In this document: positions 31,517 through 39,870 of the stretch, piece after piece
Position numbering within the stretch: position 1 is the stretch's first letter
Layout of the letters: each line of letters opens with the position of its first letter
NCBI GenBank assembly: GCA_903970435.1
Contig: CAJCIS010000100.1
Span: forward strand, 1 to 43,365
Origin: Acidobacteriota bacterium
GTDB lineage: Bacteria > Pseudomonadota > Alphaproteobacteria > Acetobacterales > Acetobacteraceae
Reading direction: 5' to 3'
DNA: 43,365 nucleotides
Program-made: the position numbers and the translations under genes
Notes under the pieces: model-generated
Told to the model about the DNA's origin: nothing
Seen by the model: the letters and a program-made list of their open reading frames with translations, nothing else
The model's database searches: none

Positions 31517-34018
31517 CTAAAACGGCTTCAACAACCGATCGATATAATCCAGCTCCTCCCGCCGCCTCTCCCGGTCCGCCCCCCGGCGGCGCAACTCCTC
31601 CTGGATCTCCCGGCTGCGCAACTGCTCGCGTTCGTCCGGCACGTGAACTGAATTATCGTCAGCCGCCCGCCCGCCGACGCCTTGTTTCAACGGGCGGCCG
31701 AGCGGGTCGTGCTGGCCGTCTGAGTCTTCGCCGCCCATACCTTCGTCTTCGCCTTGCTCGCCGGGGTCGCGGGCGCCGGGGATGACGGCCATTTGGGCGT
31801 TTTCGTCGCGCTGGCGCTGCATTTGCTGGCCGCCTTTGCGCAGGTCGTCGATGGCTTTTGCTTCGGCGCCGTGGGCTTCGGGCTCCTGGCCTTGGGTGAG
31901 CGCGTCGGTGGCGGCTTGCATGTCGCGGCTGGCGTCGTCGAGCGGTTTGGGCACCTGGCCGCCGCCGGCGTGGAGCGCGCCTTTCAGGGCTTCGACGGCC
32001 TGGCGCAGGGCGCGTTGCGTGGTGGCATCCTGGCCGCGTGATTCCTCCTGCGCCTCCATCTGGTCGGCGTCGGGTGGCGGGGGCGGCAGCAGGCCTTGGA
32101 AGGACTGGAACGGGGAGGGGGCGGGGCGGGGCGCGCGGGCTTCGGCGCGGTCCATCAGGCCGGCTTCGCGCTGCACCATGTCCTGCACGGCGCCGGATTG
32201 CTTGCGGGCTTCCTGTTGCGCCTTTTCGGCTTCGCGGGCTTCCTGGGGCGACAGGATTTTTGCCTTGCCCAGTTTCTGCAACATGTTTTCCAATTGCTGC
32301 ATGCGCTGTTCGGCGTCGGCGGTGCGGCCTTCGCGGGCGGCTTTTTCCATGGCCTGGATCATGCGGTCGATCGAGGGGGCGGTGAAGTGTTGCGTGGAAG
32401 GATCGAATTTCGGCAGCTTGCCGTCGTGCATCGCCTGGCGGGCCATGTCGTTGAGGCGTTGTTGCAGAGCCTGGCGCAGCTTTTCGATTTGTTTCGCCAA
32501 ATCGCCTGCGGACAATTTGCCCTGGCGGTTTTCCTGCATGGCGCGTTTCAGCGCCTCCACGGCGTCATCGAGCGCCTGCTGCGACATCTCCGGCAGCGCG
32601 CCGTCGAGTGCGAGGGCCAGGATCCACAGGCGCCGTTGCGCTTCGGAGACGACGTCGCCTGCGTTCTTTTCGCGCAACAGGTCGGCGATGGTGACAGTGT
32701 TGAGATACACGCCGGCATGGCCGGCGAAGGCGCCCGGTGTTTGCGAGAGCGAATCGATGTCATCGGCCGCGTCGTCGGGTGTCTCCTCACGCAGGGCGAG
32801 GCGGCGGCGCAAATCGGCGATGGCGCGGGCGAGGCCGTTCTTGAAGTCGCGGGCAGGCAGGGTGAAGCGGGCCGGGTCGCTCTGCCCGGTCTGGCCGGAG
32901 ACGTCACGGGCGGACAGGCGGGCTTCCATCTCGACGCCGGCGTAGGGGTTGGGCGACAGGTCGGTGAGCAGCGCGCCGTGCGCGTCCTTAGGAGTGCCGG
33001 GCAGCGGGATGGGGAGCGTAATGGGCGGTAGGTTCGGGTGGCCGGCGGGGCGCAAGGTCGCGGTGAGGCCGGCGACGCCCCAGCGCTGCGAGGTCTGCCA
33101 AGGGATTTTGGTTTCGAGCGATTTGGCGGCGCGGCCGGGGGGTTGCGGAAAGCTCACGGCGGGCGGGTCGTTCGGCAGAACCTTCAGGTCCCATCGCACG
33201 ATGGTGCGGAAGAGACGGGAGATTTCGATGGTGCCGCTGCGGCCGAGGATGGCGGTGGCCTGCCAGCTTTCTTCGCCGAGTGTCGCGAACTTGATCCTGC
33301 CATTTGGGCCGGTCAGATGCGGCGAGAAGCGGCCGCCGGTGAGGCTGACGTTCAGTTTGGAGCCCGCCGGCAGCGTGACGTGGCCGCCTACGGCCGGCAG
33401 AAAAATCGGCGCCAGGCCGGTGTAGGCGGGCGGCTCGATCCAGGCTTGCAGCACCGGGGCGACGGCCGTGCCGCCGCCGACGCTGGGCAGGAACGCGGCG
33501 AGCAACCGTGTCGGCGCTCTGTCGCCGGCGGCAACGATGCCGGCCGCGAGCAGCAGAACCGCCAACACGCGCAACGCATACGGGTCCTGGCCGGACAGCG
33601 ACACGAAGGGCGCAGCGAGGCGCAGTCTTGCGAGCGTAGCGGTGGCGCGGGCGCGGTGAACCTGCCAGAGCGCGGCCTGTCCAGGATCGGCCAACGCAGG
33701 CACATCATGCAGGACGGCGAAGGGGCGGTGTGCATGGCCGCTGTCACGCTCCAGACGTCGCTCGGCCTGGGTGGCGTCGGGCTTGCGCGGCGTTCCGCGG
33801 ATCCGCGCCGGCAGCAAAATGACCGCGGCAACCGTCACGCCTAGGAATACGACAGGGGGGAGAACGCCCTCGGGAATAACGCCTAGCAGGGCCAAGCCGG
33901 CGGCGGCCGCCAATATCGCCCCGGCGGGCCACAGGCGGCGGACGCCGTATTCGGTCCAAAGGACTGCCTGGGCGGCAAGGCGCCAGGCTTCGAGACGGTT
34001 AAGAAGGAAGAAGGCCAA
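31517..34018 (-). CDS. TIGR02302 family (DUF4175) membrane protein
   Basis: The 833-residue product has two close N-terminal membrane helices (WPAGAILAAAAGLALLGV and LPPVVFLGVTVAAVILL), a third at RVLAVLLLAAGIVAAGD near residue 160, a beta-rich periplasmic domain (WIEPPAYTGLAPIFLP is the family landmark), and a long charged Gln/Glu/Arg-rich helical C-terminal half ending DYIDRLLKPF. This is the TIGR02302/DUF4175 architecture, conserved downstream of lysA in alphaproteobacteria; its function is not known. I use TTG 34018, where hydrophobic family sequence begins. A frame upstream to GTG 34090 runs through a GC-rich repeat and into lysA. Confidence 0.87.
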   Translation of the reverse strand: MAFFLLNRLEAWRLAAQAVLWTEYGVRRLWPAGAILAAAAGLALLGVIPEGVLPPVVFLGVTVAAVILLPARIRGTPRKPDATQAERRLERDSGHAHRPFAVLHDVPALADPGQAALWQVHRARATATLARLRLAAPFVSLSGQDPYALRVLAVLLLAAGIVAAGDRAPTRLLAAFLPSVGGGTAVAPVLQAWIEPPAYTGLAPIFLPAVGGHVTLPAGSKLNVSLTGGRFSPHLTGPNGRIKFATLGEESWQATAILGRSGTIEISRLFRTIVRWDLKVLPNDPPAVSFPQPPGRAAKSLETKIPWQTSQRWGVAGLTATLRPAGHPNLPPITLPIPLPGTPKDAHGALLTDLSPNPYAGVEMEARLSARDVSGQTGQSDPARFTLPARDFKNGLARAIADLRRRLALREETPDDAADDIDSLSQTPGAFAGHAGVYLNTVTIADLLREKNAGDVVSEAQRRLWILALALDGALPEMSQQALDDAVEALKRAMQENRQGKLSAGDLAKQIEKLRQALQQRLNDMARQAMHDGKLPKFDPSTQHFTAPSIDRMIQAMEKAAREGRTADAEQRMQQLENMLQKLGKAKILSPQEAREAEKAQQEARKQSGAVQDMVQREAGLMDRAEARAPRPAPSPFQSFQGLLPPPPPDADQMEAQEESRGQDATTQRALRQAVEALKGALHAGGGQVPKPLDDASRDMQAATDALTQGQEPEAHGAEAKAIDDLRKGGQQMQRQRDENAQMAVIPGARDPGEQGEDEGMGGEDSDGQHDPLGRPLKQGVGGRAADDNSVHVPDEREQLRSREIQEELRRRGADRERRREELDYIDRLLKPF

Positions 34019-34079
34019 GGGGCTCTGCCCCCTAGACCCCCGACGGCGTGCCGCCGCTGTCGCTCGTGCTTCGCGGCTC
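34019..34079. repeat. GC-rich dispersed motif (GGGGCTCTGCCCC type)
   Basis: The lysA-DUF4175 gap contains AGGGGCTCTGCCCCCT followed by AGACCCCCGACGGCGTGCC. A related stretch, GGGGATTTTGCCCCTGGACC then CGGCGTGCCGG, is found at 42389-42420 inside the 3' end of another gene. Both look like copies of one intergenic motif with a small hairpin. Confidence 0.45.
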
Positions 34080-35390
34080 TCACGAACCACGGTTCGGTAC
34101 CAGTTCGGTGCGCCATAGGTCTTCGACAGCCTGCCTCGGCCGGATCAACGCGGCCGTTCCAGCGTCAACCATCACCTGCGCCGCCGCGGGCCTCGCATTA
34201 TAGCTGGAACTCATCACCGCACCGTAGGCACCCACGTCCAATATGGCCACCAGGGAGTCATCCTCCAACGGCGGAATCAACCTGTCGTGGGCCAGAAAGT
34301 CACCGCTTTCGCACACCGGGCCGGCCATGTCGGCCGCCTCCGGCGCGGCCTGCAACGCAATGGGGCTCACCGGCACCACGCCGTGCCAGGCGCCGTACAT
34401 CGCGGGCCTGGCCAGATCGTTCATCGCGGCGTCCACGATGTGCAAGGGGCGGACCATGCCGTGCCGCCGCGTGCGGATCACCCGCGTCAGCAGAATGCCG
34501 GCCGGCGCCGCGATCCAGCGGCCGGGCTCGATCGACAGCGCCAGGTCCAGGCCGGCGAAGGCGTTCGTGATGGTGGCCGCCCAGGCTTCCGGCAGCGGCA
34601 CCGTCTCGTTGCGATACGGCACCGCGAGGCCACCGCCGCAATCCACCGTGTGCACGCCAAGCCCCTGGGCCCGCAGGGCGCGGACAAGCGCCGCCAGCTT
34701 GCCGTAAGCCGCGCGATACGGCGCGAGGGCAAGAACCTGACTGCCGATGTGCACCGCGAGCCCACGCAGGTCGATGCCGGGCAGTCGCGCCGCGTGTTCA
34801 TACAGGGAGGGAATGTCTTGCAGGGGAATGCCGAATTTGTCGCCCTTGCGGCCGGTGCTGATCTTGTCGTGCGTGCCGGCGTCCACATCGGGATTGACCC
34901 GTAGCGCCACGGGAACGCGAACCCCTTCGGCCCGGCCCACATCGGACACAAGCTGAAGTTCCTCGGCGCTCTCCACGTTGATCTGGCCGAGGCGGCTTGC
35001 CAGTGCGCGTTCGAGGTCTTGGCGCGTCTTGCCGACGCCGGAAAACACCGTGCGGGCGGCGGGAAAACCGGCTTTTACGGCGCGCATCATCTCGCCGGCG
35101 CTGACGATGTCGGCGCCGAGACTCTCGCAGCGGAGCACGGCGAGCACGGCGAGATGGTCGTTGGCTTTCAGTGCGTAATGCACCGCGATGCCCGGAAAGG
35201 CCTGCGTCAGAAGCCGGGCGCGGGCGCGCAGCGTGCCGGCGCCGTAGACCCAGGTCGGCGTGCCGTGCTGTGCCGCGATGGCGGCGAGCGGCGCATCCTC
35301 CAACAGCAGGCCGTCGCGGACATGCATGCGCAGCGCCGGGCGCGCGGCGATCAGCGCGGCCGCATCGGGATCAGCCGCGGATGGCGTCAC
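34080..35390 (-). CDS. lysA: Diaminopimelate decarboxylase
   Basis: The 436-residue product converts meso-diaminopimelate to lysine using PLP. It shows HYALKANDHLAVLAVL with the PLP Lys, GADIVSAGEMMRAVKAGF, INVESAEELQLV, GLAVHIGSQ and the GGG of VDCGGGLAVPY. The catalytic Cys lies in PVCESGDFLAHDR near the C-terminus, followed by DVGAYGAVMSSSYNARP. GTG 35390 overlaps the stop of lptM (GTGA), which decides the start; the longer open frame above it is a shadow of lptM and argH. It is the third gene of the coupled argH-lptM-lysA chain. Confidence 0.95.
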   Translation of the reverse strand: MTPSAADPDAAALIAARPALRMHVRDGLLLEDAPLAAIAAQHGTPTWVYGAGTLRARARLLTQAFPGIAVHYALKANDHLAVLAVLRCESLGADIVSAGEMMRAVKAGFPAARTVFSGVGKTRQDLERALASRLGQINVESAEELQLVSDVGRAEGVRVPVALRVNPDVDAGTHDKISTGRKGDKFGIPLQDIPSLYEHAARLPGIDLRGLAVHIGSQVLALAPYRAAYGKLAALVRALRAQGLGVHTVDCGGGLAVPYRNETVPLPEAWAATITNAFAGLDLALSIEPGRWIAAPAGILLTRVIRTRRHGMVRPLHIVDAAMNDLARPAMYGAWHGVVPVSPIALQAAPEAADMAGPVCESGDFLAHDRLIPPLEDDSLVAILDVGAYGAVMSSSYNARPAAAQVMVDAGTAALIRPRQAVEDLWRTELVPNRGS

Positions 35391-35542
35391 TTCGTGGGAT
35401 AGAATTTGGGGTAGATGATCTTGTCCGCCGGCCCAGGCGGGGAGGGGTCGCCGATCTTGCCGCAGGCGGCCAGGCCGCAGCACAGCGCGAGCAACACCAG
35501 CAAAATCAGCAAGAGCGGGCATCTTGGAAGAATCCGGCTCAC
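35387..35542 (-). CDS. LptM-like small lipoprotein
   Basis: A 51-codon gene in the argH-lysA junction, not in the set of long frames. It starts GTG and reads [19 protein letters not shown], a signal peptide, then the lipobox LAAC at residues 24-27, and a mature part [20 protein letters not shown]. The KxGD.xPP and YP pattern is the LptM (YifL)/lysA-associated lipoprotein family. In E. coli LptM stabilises the LptD LPS-export complex. Its GTG overlaps the argH stop and its TGA overlaps the lysA GTG, both as GTGA. The mature protein would be about 25 residues on an outer-membrane lipid anchor. Confidence 0.85.
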   Translation of the reverse strand: MSRILPRCPLLLILLVLLALCCGLAACGKIGDPSPPGPADKIIYPKFYPTK

Positions 35543-36954
35543 GCGAGGTCCCTTATCCATTGCGCCGCCTGGGCTGCGACGTTGTGCGGCGACGTGCCGC
35601 CATAGCTGGTGCGGGAGGCGACCGATGCAGCGACGCTCAGCACATCATACACCTCCGAAGTGATCCCCGGGTGTTCCACCTGCATCACGGCCAACGGCAG
35701 CGCGGCCAGGTCCACACCGTCCGCCTCGGCGCGGGCCACGAGGCGGCCGGTAACGTGGTGCGCGGTGCGGAAGGGCAGGCCCAGCACCCGGACCAGCCAG
35801 TCCGCGAGATCGGTTGCCGTGGAAAAGCCTTCGCCGGCGACGGCCGCCAGCCGGACGGCATCGGGGCGCATGTCACGCACCATGCCGGCGGTGGCGGCCA
35901 GCGTCAGGCTCAGCGAGGCGGCGGCGTCGAACACCGGCTCCTTGTCCTCCTGCATGTCCTTTGCGTAGGCGAGCGGCAAGCCTTTCATCACCGTCAGGAG
36001 GGCGACCAGGGCGCCGAGCACGCGACCGGTCTTGCCGCGCGCCAGCTCGGCGGCGTCGGGGTTTTTCTTCTGCGGCATGATTGAGCTGCCGGTGGTGAAG
36101 GCGTCCGACAGGCGGATGAAGCCGAAGGGCGCGCTGCACCAGAGGATGATTTCCTCGGCGAAGCGGGACAAATGCATGGCGGTGATGGCGGCGGCCGCGA
36201 GGAACTCGAGCGCGAAATCGCGGTCGGAAACGGCATCGAGCGAGTTGGCGGCGGGGCGGTCGAAACCCAGGGCGCGCGCGGTCATGTCGCGGTCGATCGG
36301 GAACGACGTGCCGGCCAGCGCCGCGGCGCCGAGCGGGCACACATTCAGCCGGCGCCTGGTGTCGGCCAGGCGGCCGCGGTCGCGGGCGAACATTTCGACA
36401 TAGGCCAGAAGATGGTGGCCGAAGGTGACCGGCTGGGCGGTCTGCAAATGGGTGAAGCCAGGCATCGGGTCGGCGGCGTGCTCGGCCGCGCGCTGTGCGA
36501 GCGCGCGCATGAGGTCGCCCAGCTGCGCGTCGAGCCCGTCGATGGCGTCGCGCACCCAGAGGCGGAGGTCGGTCGCCACCTGGTCGTTGCGGCTGCGCGC
36601 GGTGTGCAACCGGCGTCCAGGCTCGCCGATGCGATCGGCCAGCCGGGCTTCGATGTTCATGTGGATGTCTTCGAGCGCGGCGTCGAACGGGAAGGTGCCG
36701 GCCTCGATCTCGGCCGCGATGTCGCGCAGGCCCGCGTCGATCTTTTCCTGATCCGCGGGGGACAGTATGCCCACATGGGCGAGCATGGCGGCATGGGCGC
36801 GCGAGCCCGCGATATCCTGCCGCCAGAGCGCGCGGTCGAACCCGATGGAGGCATTGATGCGCTGCATGATCTCCGCCGGCGCCGCGGCAAACCGGCCGCC
36901 CCATTGGGGGTTCGGCGTGATTTCGGGCGGGGCGGGGGAGGGTAAGTCGTGCAT
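35539..36954 (-). CDS. argH: Argininosuccinate lyase
   Basis: The 471-residue product cleaves argininosuccinate to arginine and fumarate. It has [12 protein letters not shown] at the start, [40 protein letters not shown], the TH of [20 protein letters not shown] and the fumarase-superfamily signature [15 protein letters not shown] with the catalytic Ser. Length is normal. The ATG is directly back to back with the GTG of tlpA on the other strand. It opens the coupled argH-lptM-lysA chain; arginine and lysine biosynthesis are thus read from one transcript. Confidence 0.96.
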   Translation of the reverse strand: MHDLPSPAPPEITPNPQWGGRFAAAPAEIMQRINASIGFDRALWRQDIAGSRAHAAMLAHVGILSPADQEKIDAGLRDIAAEIEAGTFPFDAALEDIHMNIEARLADRIGEPGRRLHTARSRNDQVATDLRLWVRDAIDGLDAQLGDLMRALAQRAAEHAADPMPGFTHLQTAQPVTFGHHLLAYVEMFARDRGRLADTRRRLNVCPLGAAALAGTSFPIDRDMTARALGFDRPAANSLDAVSDRDFALEFLAAAAITAMHLSRFAEEIILWCSAPFGFIRLSDAFTTGSSIMPQKKNPDAAELARGKTGRVLGALVALLTVMKGLPLAYAKDMQEDKEPVFDAAASLSLTLAATAGMVRDMRPDAVRLAAVAGEGFSTATDLADWLVRVLGLPFRTAHHVTGRLVARAEADGVDLAALPLAVMQVEHPGITSEVYDVLSVAASVASRTSYGGTSPHNVAAQAAQWIRDLA

Positions 36955-37491
36955 CTGAACCTGGGCCGGCGGGCCGTGCTGGGCGCGGCGGCGACCCTAC
37001 TGTCCGCCCTGGCGGCACGCAATTCGGCGCGGGCCGAGGATGTGGAACTGCATTCGCCCGACAGCATCGTGCCGGTGACCCCGCCCGCCGCGCTGCCGGA
37101 CATGAATTTGCACACGCTGGCGGGCGCCGACGTCGTGCTGAAAGCCTATTTCGGCAAGCCGATGGTGCTGAATTTCTGGGCGACGTGGTGCGTGCCCTGC
37201 GTCGCCGAGTTGCCGGAGCTCGACCGGCTCGCCGCCACGCCTGACATGACGGTTCTGGCGATTTCCGCCGACCGCACCGGCGCGGCCGCGATCGAACCCT
37301 TCCTGAGGAAGCACCCCCTCACGCATGCCGTGGTGCTGCTCGATCCGGCCAGCGACGCGGTTCACGCGGTGCAGATCGTCGGATTTCCGACCACGCTGAT
37401 TATCGATGCGGGCGGGCGCCTGCGGGGACGGATGGAGGGGCCGGTGCAATGGAGTGTGGCAGCCGCGGCGGTGCGGCGGCTGACGGCGTGA
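36949..37491 (+). CDS. TlpA-family thiol-disulfide oxidoreductase
   Basis: The 180-residue protein has an N-terminal signal with twin arginines ([20 protein letters not shown], cleavage near SARA) and a thioredoxin-like domain: [20 protein letters not shown] with redox Cys81 and Cys84, and [14 protein letters not shown] with the cis-Pro. TlpA-type proteins keep periplasmic or cytochrome-maturation cysteines reduced. A divergent TlpA beside argH and lysA is recurrent in alphaproteobacteria. The GTG start follows GGGGGAGGGTAAGTC, a strong ribosome-binding site, and abuts the argH ATG. Confidence 0.92.
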   Translation: MHLNLGRRAVLGAAATLLSALAARNSARAEDVELHSPDSIVPVTPPAALPDMNLHTLAGADVVLKAYFGKPMVLNFWATWCVPCVAELPELDRLAATPDMTVLAISADRTGAAAIEPFLRKHPLTHAVVLLDPASDAVHAVQIVGFPTTLIIDAGGRLRGRMEGPVQWSVAAAAVRRLTA

Positions 37492-37510
37492 AGAAGGCAA
37501 AATCAACGGT

Positions 37511-37660
37511 TTAAGGAAAGTAGTTCTTTTCTGAAGAAAACAACCAAAAGACTTTTGTCCATCGCCTGCACAACGGTCCGTGCCGTGGCGGATCGTTAGG
37601 GATTGCATCAAGAGCAAAAGTTTTTTGGTTCTTTTTTTCAAAAAAGAACTGCTTTCTTAC
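37511..37660. repeat. Composite HR48 inverted-repeat element 3 (150 bp, conserved core)
   Basis: A + copy (37511-37559: TTTAAGGAAAGTAG, stem with CTGAAG) and a - copy (37609-37660: AAGAGCAAAAGTTTTTTGG) flank a core read on the - strand as ATGCAATCCC ... CGGACCGTTGTGCAGGCG. The latter 18-mer, at 37563-37580, matches element 1 exactly in inverted orientation. It separates tlpA from the sulfotransferase gene. Confidence 0.86.
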
Positions 37661-37711
37661 CCTCGCCGCGCCATGCATACGGGCGCGAGCAGTGCGGAGT
37701 ATGGTCCCGGC

Positions 37712-39304
37712 ATGACCGAAAAAGATCACCCCCAGCAGATCAGGGCGCGGAAAATCGTCAGCCGCGCGGAGGCGATGGCGGACGCGGACGATTTTGAAGC
37801 CGGCCTGGCGTTGTTGCACCGGAAGAGAGAGAGTTTTTCCAGCGTCCCGCCGACCTTTGATGCCGCCATCGCCCGGCTGTCGCTGCTGGCCGGCAAACCC
37901 GAGGACGCCATCGATTATCTGGCCCGCGCCCAGGCTGCCGGAGGCGGCATCTTGGCGCCGGCGGCGCGGCTCACCTTGGCCGATGCGTTGCTGCACAGCG
38001 GGCAAGCCGAAGCGGCCGGTTGCGAGCTGAGCGCGTTGCAGGAAGCCGGGGAGCGAATTTCGCGCCGCGCCCATACCGCCGCCCTGGAGGCCTATCGCGT
38101 GCGGGCCGGGAACGATCTGGATAGCGGCCCGCCCACTCCCTGGCGCGTGCTGGCCCAGGCCGAGCACCTGGCGGAGATGAAGGACCAGATAGCCGCGCCC
38201 CGGTTGCTGGCCGCGCACCGCGGTAGATGGAAGGAGGTGCCGGAAGCCTACGATGCGGCTTTGTGTCGTCTGTCGCTCCGGTGCGGCGATCCGCAGGCGG
38301 GGATCGCCATCCTAACGCGCGTCCGCGACGAGGCGGCCGGCGGCGTGCCGGCCCTCATTCATCAAAGCCTGGGAACGCTGCTTTACAATGCCGGCGAAAG
38401 TGAGGCCGGATTGCAGGAGCTGAGCCTGGCCATCGACGGCGGCGCCGTCATCACGCGGGCGCGCCTGTTGACCGCCGTGGGGCATTATCGCAATGCGCTC
38501 GGCCGCGGCGAGCCGATCGATACGAGCTTTCCCAAGGGGCTGACCCTGGTCGATACCGAAAGGAAGCTGGTTTATCTCTCGTTGCCGAAGAATGCGTGCT
38601 CGTTGCTGAAGACAACGTTCGTCATGAACGGCAGCCATCGCGACACCTACCTGGCGGGACGCAGCGCGATCCACGATTTTTGCACCAAGCTCACCGCGGC
38701 GCCGCTCGACCGCGAGGCCATCAAGGGCGCGGATTATTTCCGCTTCGTTGTTCTGCGCGAGCCGATGCGCCGCGTGCTGAGTGCCTATCTCGAGAAGTTC
38801 GTGCGCAAACGCGGCATGCCGGGGCCGCCCATGCGCGAGCAGCAGATGGGCAAGACGATACGCGGCGCCCAGGCGCTGGCGGGCGTGCCGTACGACCCCA
38901 AGCGCTCCATCAGCTTCGAGGAGTTCGTGCGTTATCTAGCAACCGTGAGCGACGAGGAGTGCAATTCGCATTGGATGCCGCAATCGCGCAGCGTGGGAAC
39001 CGACCTCAGCCTTTATAATCACGTCGGCAAGGTGGAGCGGCTGAAGGAAACGCTGGAGCTACTGCAGACGCGGTTTGGCTTCGTCGAGGTGACCCTGACC
39101 CGCCGCGATATGCCGCATCTGAAGCGCCACGTCGCCAAATTCAGCGAAACATCTTTATTGAAGAATCCTCATCGCGCCTTGCCCCATGAACTCGATGAAT
39201 TCGAGGAGGGGCTGCCGGTGCCGGACGAGTTCTTCCCGCCGCACGTGCGGGAACTCCTGCAGCTTCGGTATGCCGCGGACGTGGCAATTTATACCCGCGC
39301 GTGA
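37712..39304 (+). CDS. TPR-like protein with sulfotransferase (Sulfotransfer_2) domain
   Basis: The product, 530 residues from ATG 37712, has an N-terminal half of TPR-like helical repeats (AAIARLSLLAGKPEDAIDYL, TLADALLHSGQAEAAG, SLGTLLYNAGESEAGLQELS) and a C-terminal sulfotransferase domain. KLVYLSLPKNACSLLKTTF is the 5'-phosphosulfate loop for PAPS and FRFVVLREPMRRVLSAYLEKF is the 3'-phosphate site. It would move sulfate from PAPS to a glycan or protein, acceptor unknown. ATG 37673 is possible; frames further up are repeat-derived. An ATG at 37712 follows GGAG at about 12 bases. No polysaccharide gene lies beside it. Confidence 0.85.
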   Translation: MTEKDHPQQIRARKIVSRAEAMADADDFEAGLALLHRKRESFSSVPPTFDAAIARLSLLAGKPEDAIDYLARAQAAGGGILAPAARLTLADALLHSGQAEAAGCELSALQEAGERISRRAHTAALEAYRVRAGNDLDSGPPTPWRVLAQAEHLAEMKDQIAAPRLLAAHRGRWKEVPEAYDAALCRLSLRCGDPQAGIAILTRVRDEAAGGVPALIHQSLGTLLYNAGESEAGLQELSLAIDGGAVITRARLLTAVGHYRNALGRGEPIDTSFPKGLTLVDTERKLVYLSLPKNACSLLKTTFVMNGSHRDTYLAGRSAIHDFCTKLTAAPLDREAIKGADYFRFVVLREPMRRVLSAYLEKFVRKRGMPGPPMREQQMGKTIRGAQALAGVPYDPKRSISFEEFVRYLATVSDEECNSHWMPQSRSVGTDLSLYNHVGKVERLKETLELLQTRFGFVEVTLTRRDMPHLKRHVAKFSETSLLKNPHRALPHELDEFEEGLPVPDEFFPPHVRELLQLRYAADVAIYTRA

Positions 39305-39326
39305 GGGGACGATCGGCAGGGCAAGG

Positions 39327-39376
39327 CAAGGAAGCCGTTCTTTTTTGAAAAAAAGAACCAAAAAACTTTTGCTCTT
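39327..39376 (+). repeat. HR48 repeat copy after the sulfotransferase gene
   Basis: A near-consensus + copy: AAGGAAGCC, stem GTTCTTTTTT-GA-AAAAAAAGAAC, then CAAAAAACTTTTGCTCTTG. It begins 22 bp beyond the stop codon. Confidence 0.86.
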
Positions 39377-39431
39377 GGGCGGTATCGGACTGCGAAAATA
39401 CTTGTCGATTGGAACTTGATGCCGGCAGCAG

Positions 39432-39475
39432 CGGTGGCTCTCAGTGCAATACCGAAAACGAAGTGGGAGCCACCG
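39432..39475. other. Intergenic hairpin, 9-bp perfect stem extended to 12
   Basis: CGGTGGCTC (39432-39440) pairs with GAGCCACCG (39467-39475), continued inward by TCA/TGG with one G-T pair. The loop is about 20 bases. It is not related to HR48. The surrounding 39377-39580 has no gene; the part after 39480 is AT-rich. Confidence 0.45.
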
Positions 39476-39580
39476 ATGAACACAGGGTAGTAATTAAGCC
39501 TTTGATTTAACGCATTTCTTTCTTATCTCTTCATCTGTGGTTCCCTATTCTTCTCGTTCCGGGCCGAGTTGTTCGTGGCA

Positions 39581-39766
39581 ATGAAAAATCCGCCGCATCC
39601 CGGCGAACTGATCCGGGATAGCCTGGCCGGATCCATCCGGACGCGCAAATGCAACGACTGGACAGGCAAGCCGAAGTGCGCTAGAAGGCCTTATTGCAAC
39701 CTCAAGGCGGGAGATCACATGCGCGAATTGTCGCTTATTCCCGCCGTGCCGGGCCCGGCACGCTGA
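39581..39766 (+). pseudogene. HigA-type antitoxin remnant, frameshifted
   Basis: ATG 39581 starts MKNPPHPGELIRDSLA, the characteristic N-terminus of HigA addiction-module antitoxins. The frame then loses similarity. Another frame in the same stretch gives TTGQASRSALEGLIATSRRE, which looks like the helix-turn-helix part G.SR.AL..LI.G. An internal deletion and frameshift explain both pieces. The length (62 codons) is well below the roughly 95 of a full HigA. No HigB toxin is recognisable upstream. It is probably dead; weak similarity makes the second half tentative. Confidence 0.5.
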
Positions 39767-39870
39767 GAGCTCGGGCCGCCACGCGGCCTCGCTTTCATAA
39801 CGACTGGCCGTCATAACACTCTGGTTGCAAAGGACCGGCACGCGCCGCTTTGGTGCGCCGGGCGCGAAAA

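Noticed and set aside
32000-33000. Large + frames over the TIGR02302 gene
   Set aside because: Mirror images of the Gln/Glu-rich helical region of the real gene on the other strand.
39377-39580. HigB toxin upstream of the HigA remnant
   Set aside because: I translated the + frames by eye and saw no RelE/HigB-like sequence; only a hairpin and AT-rich DNA.
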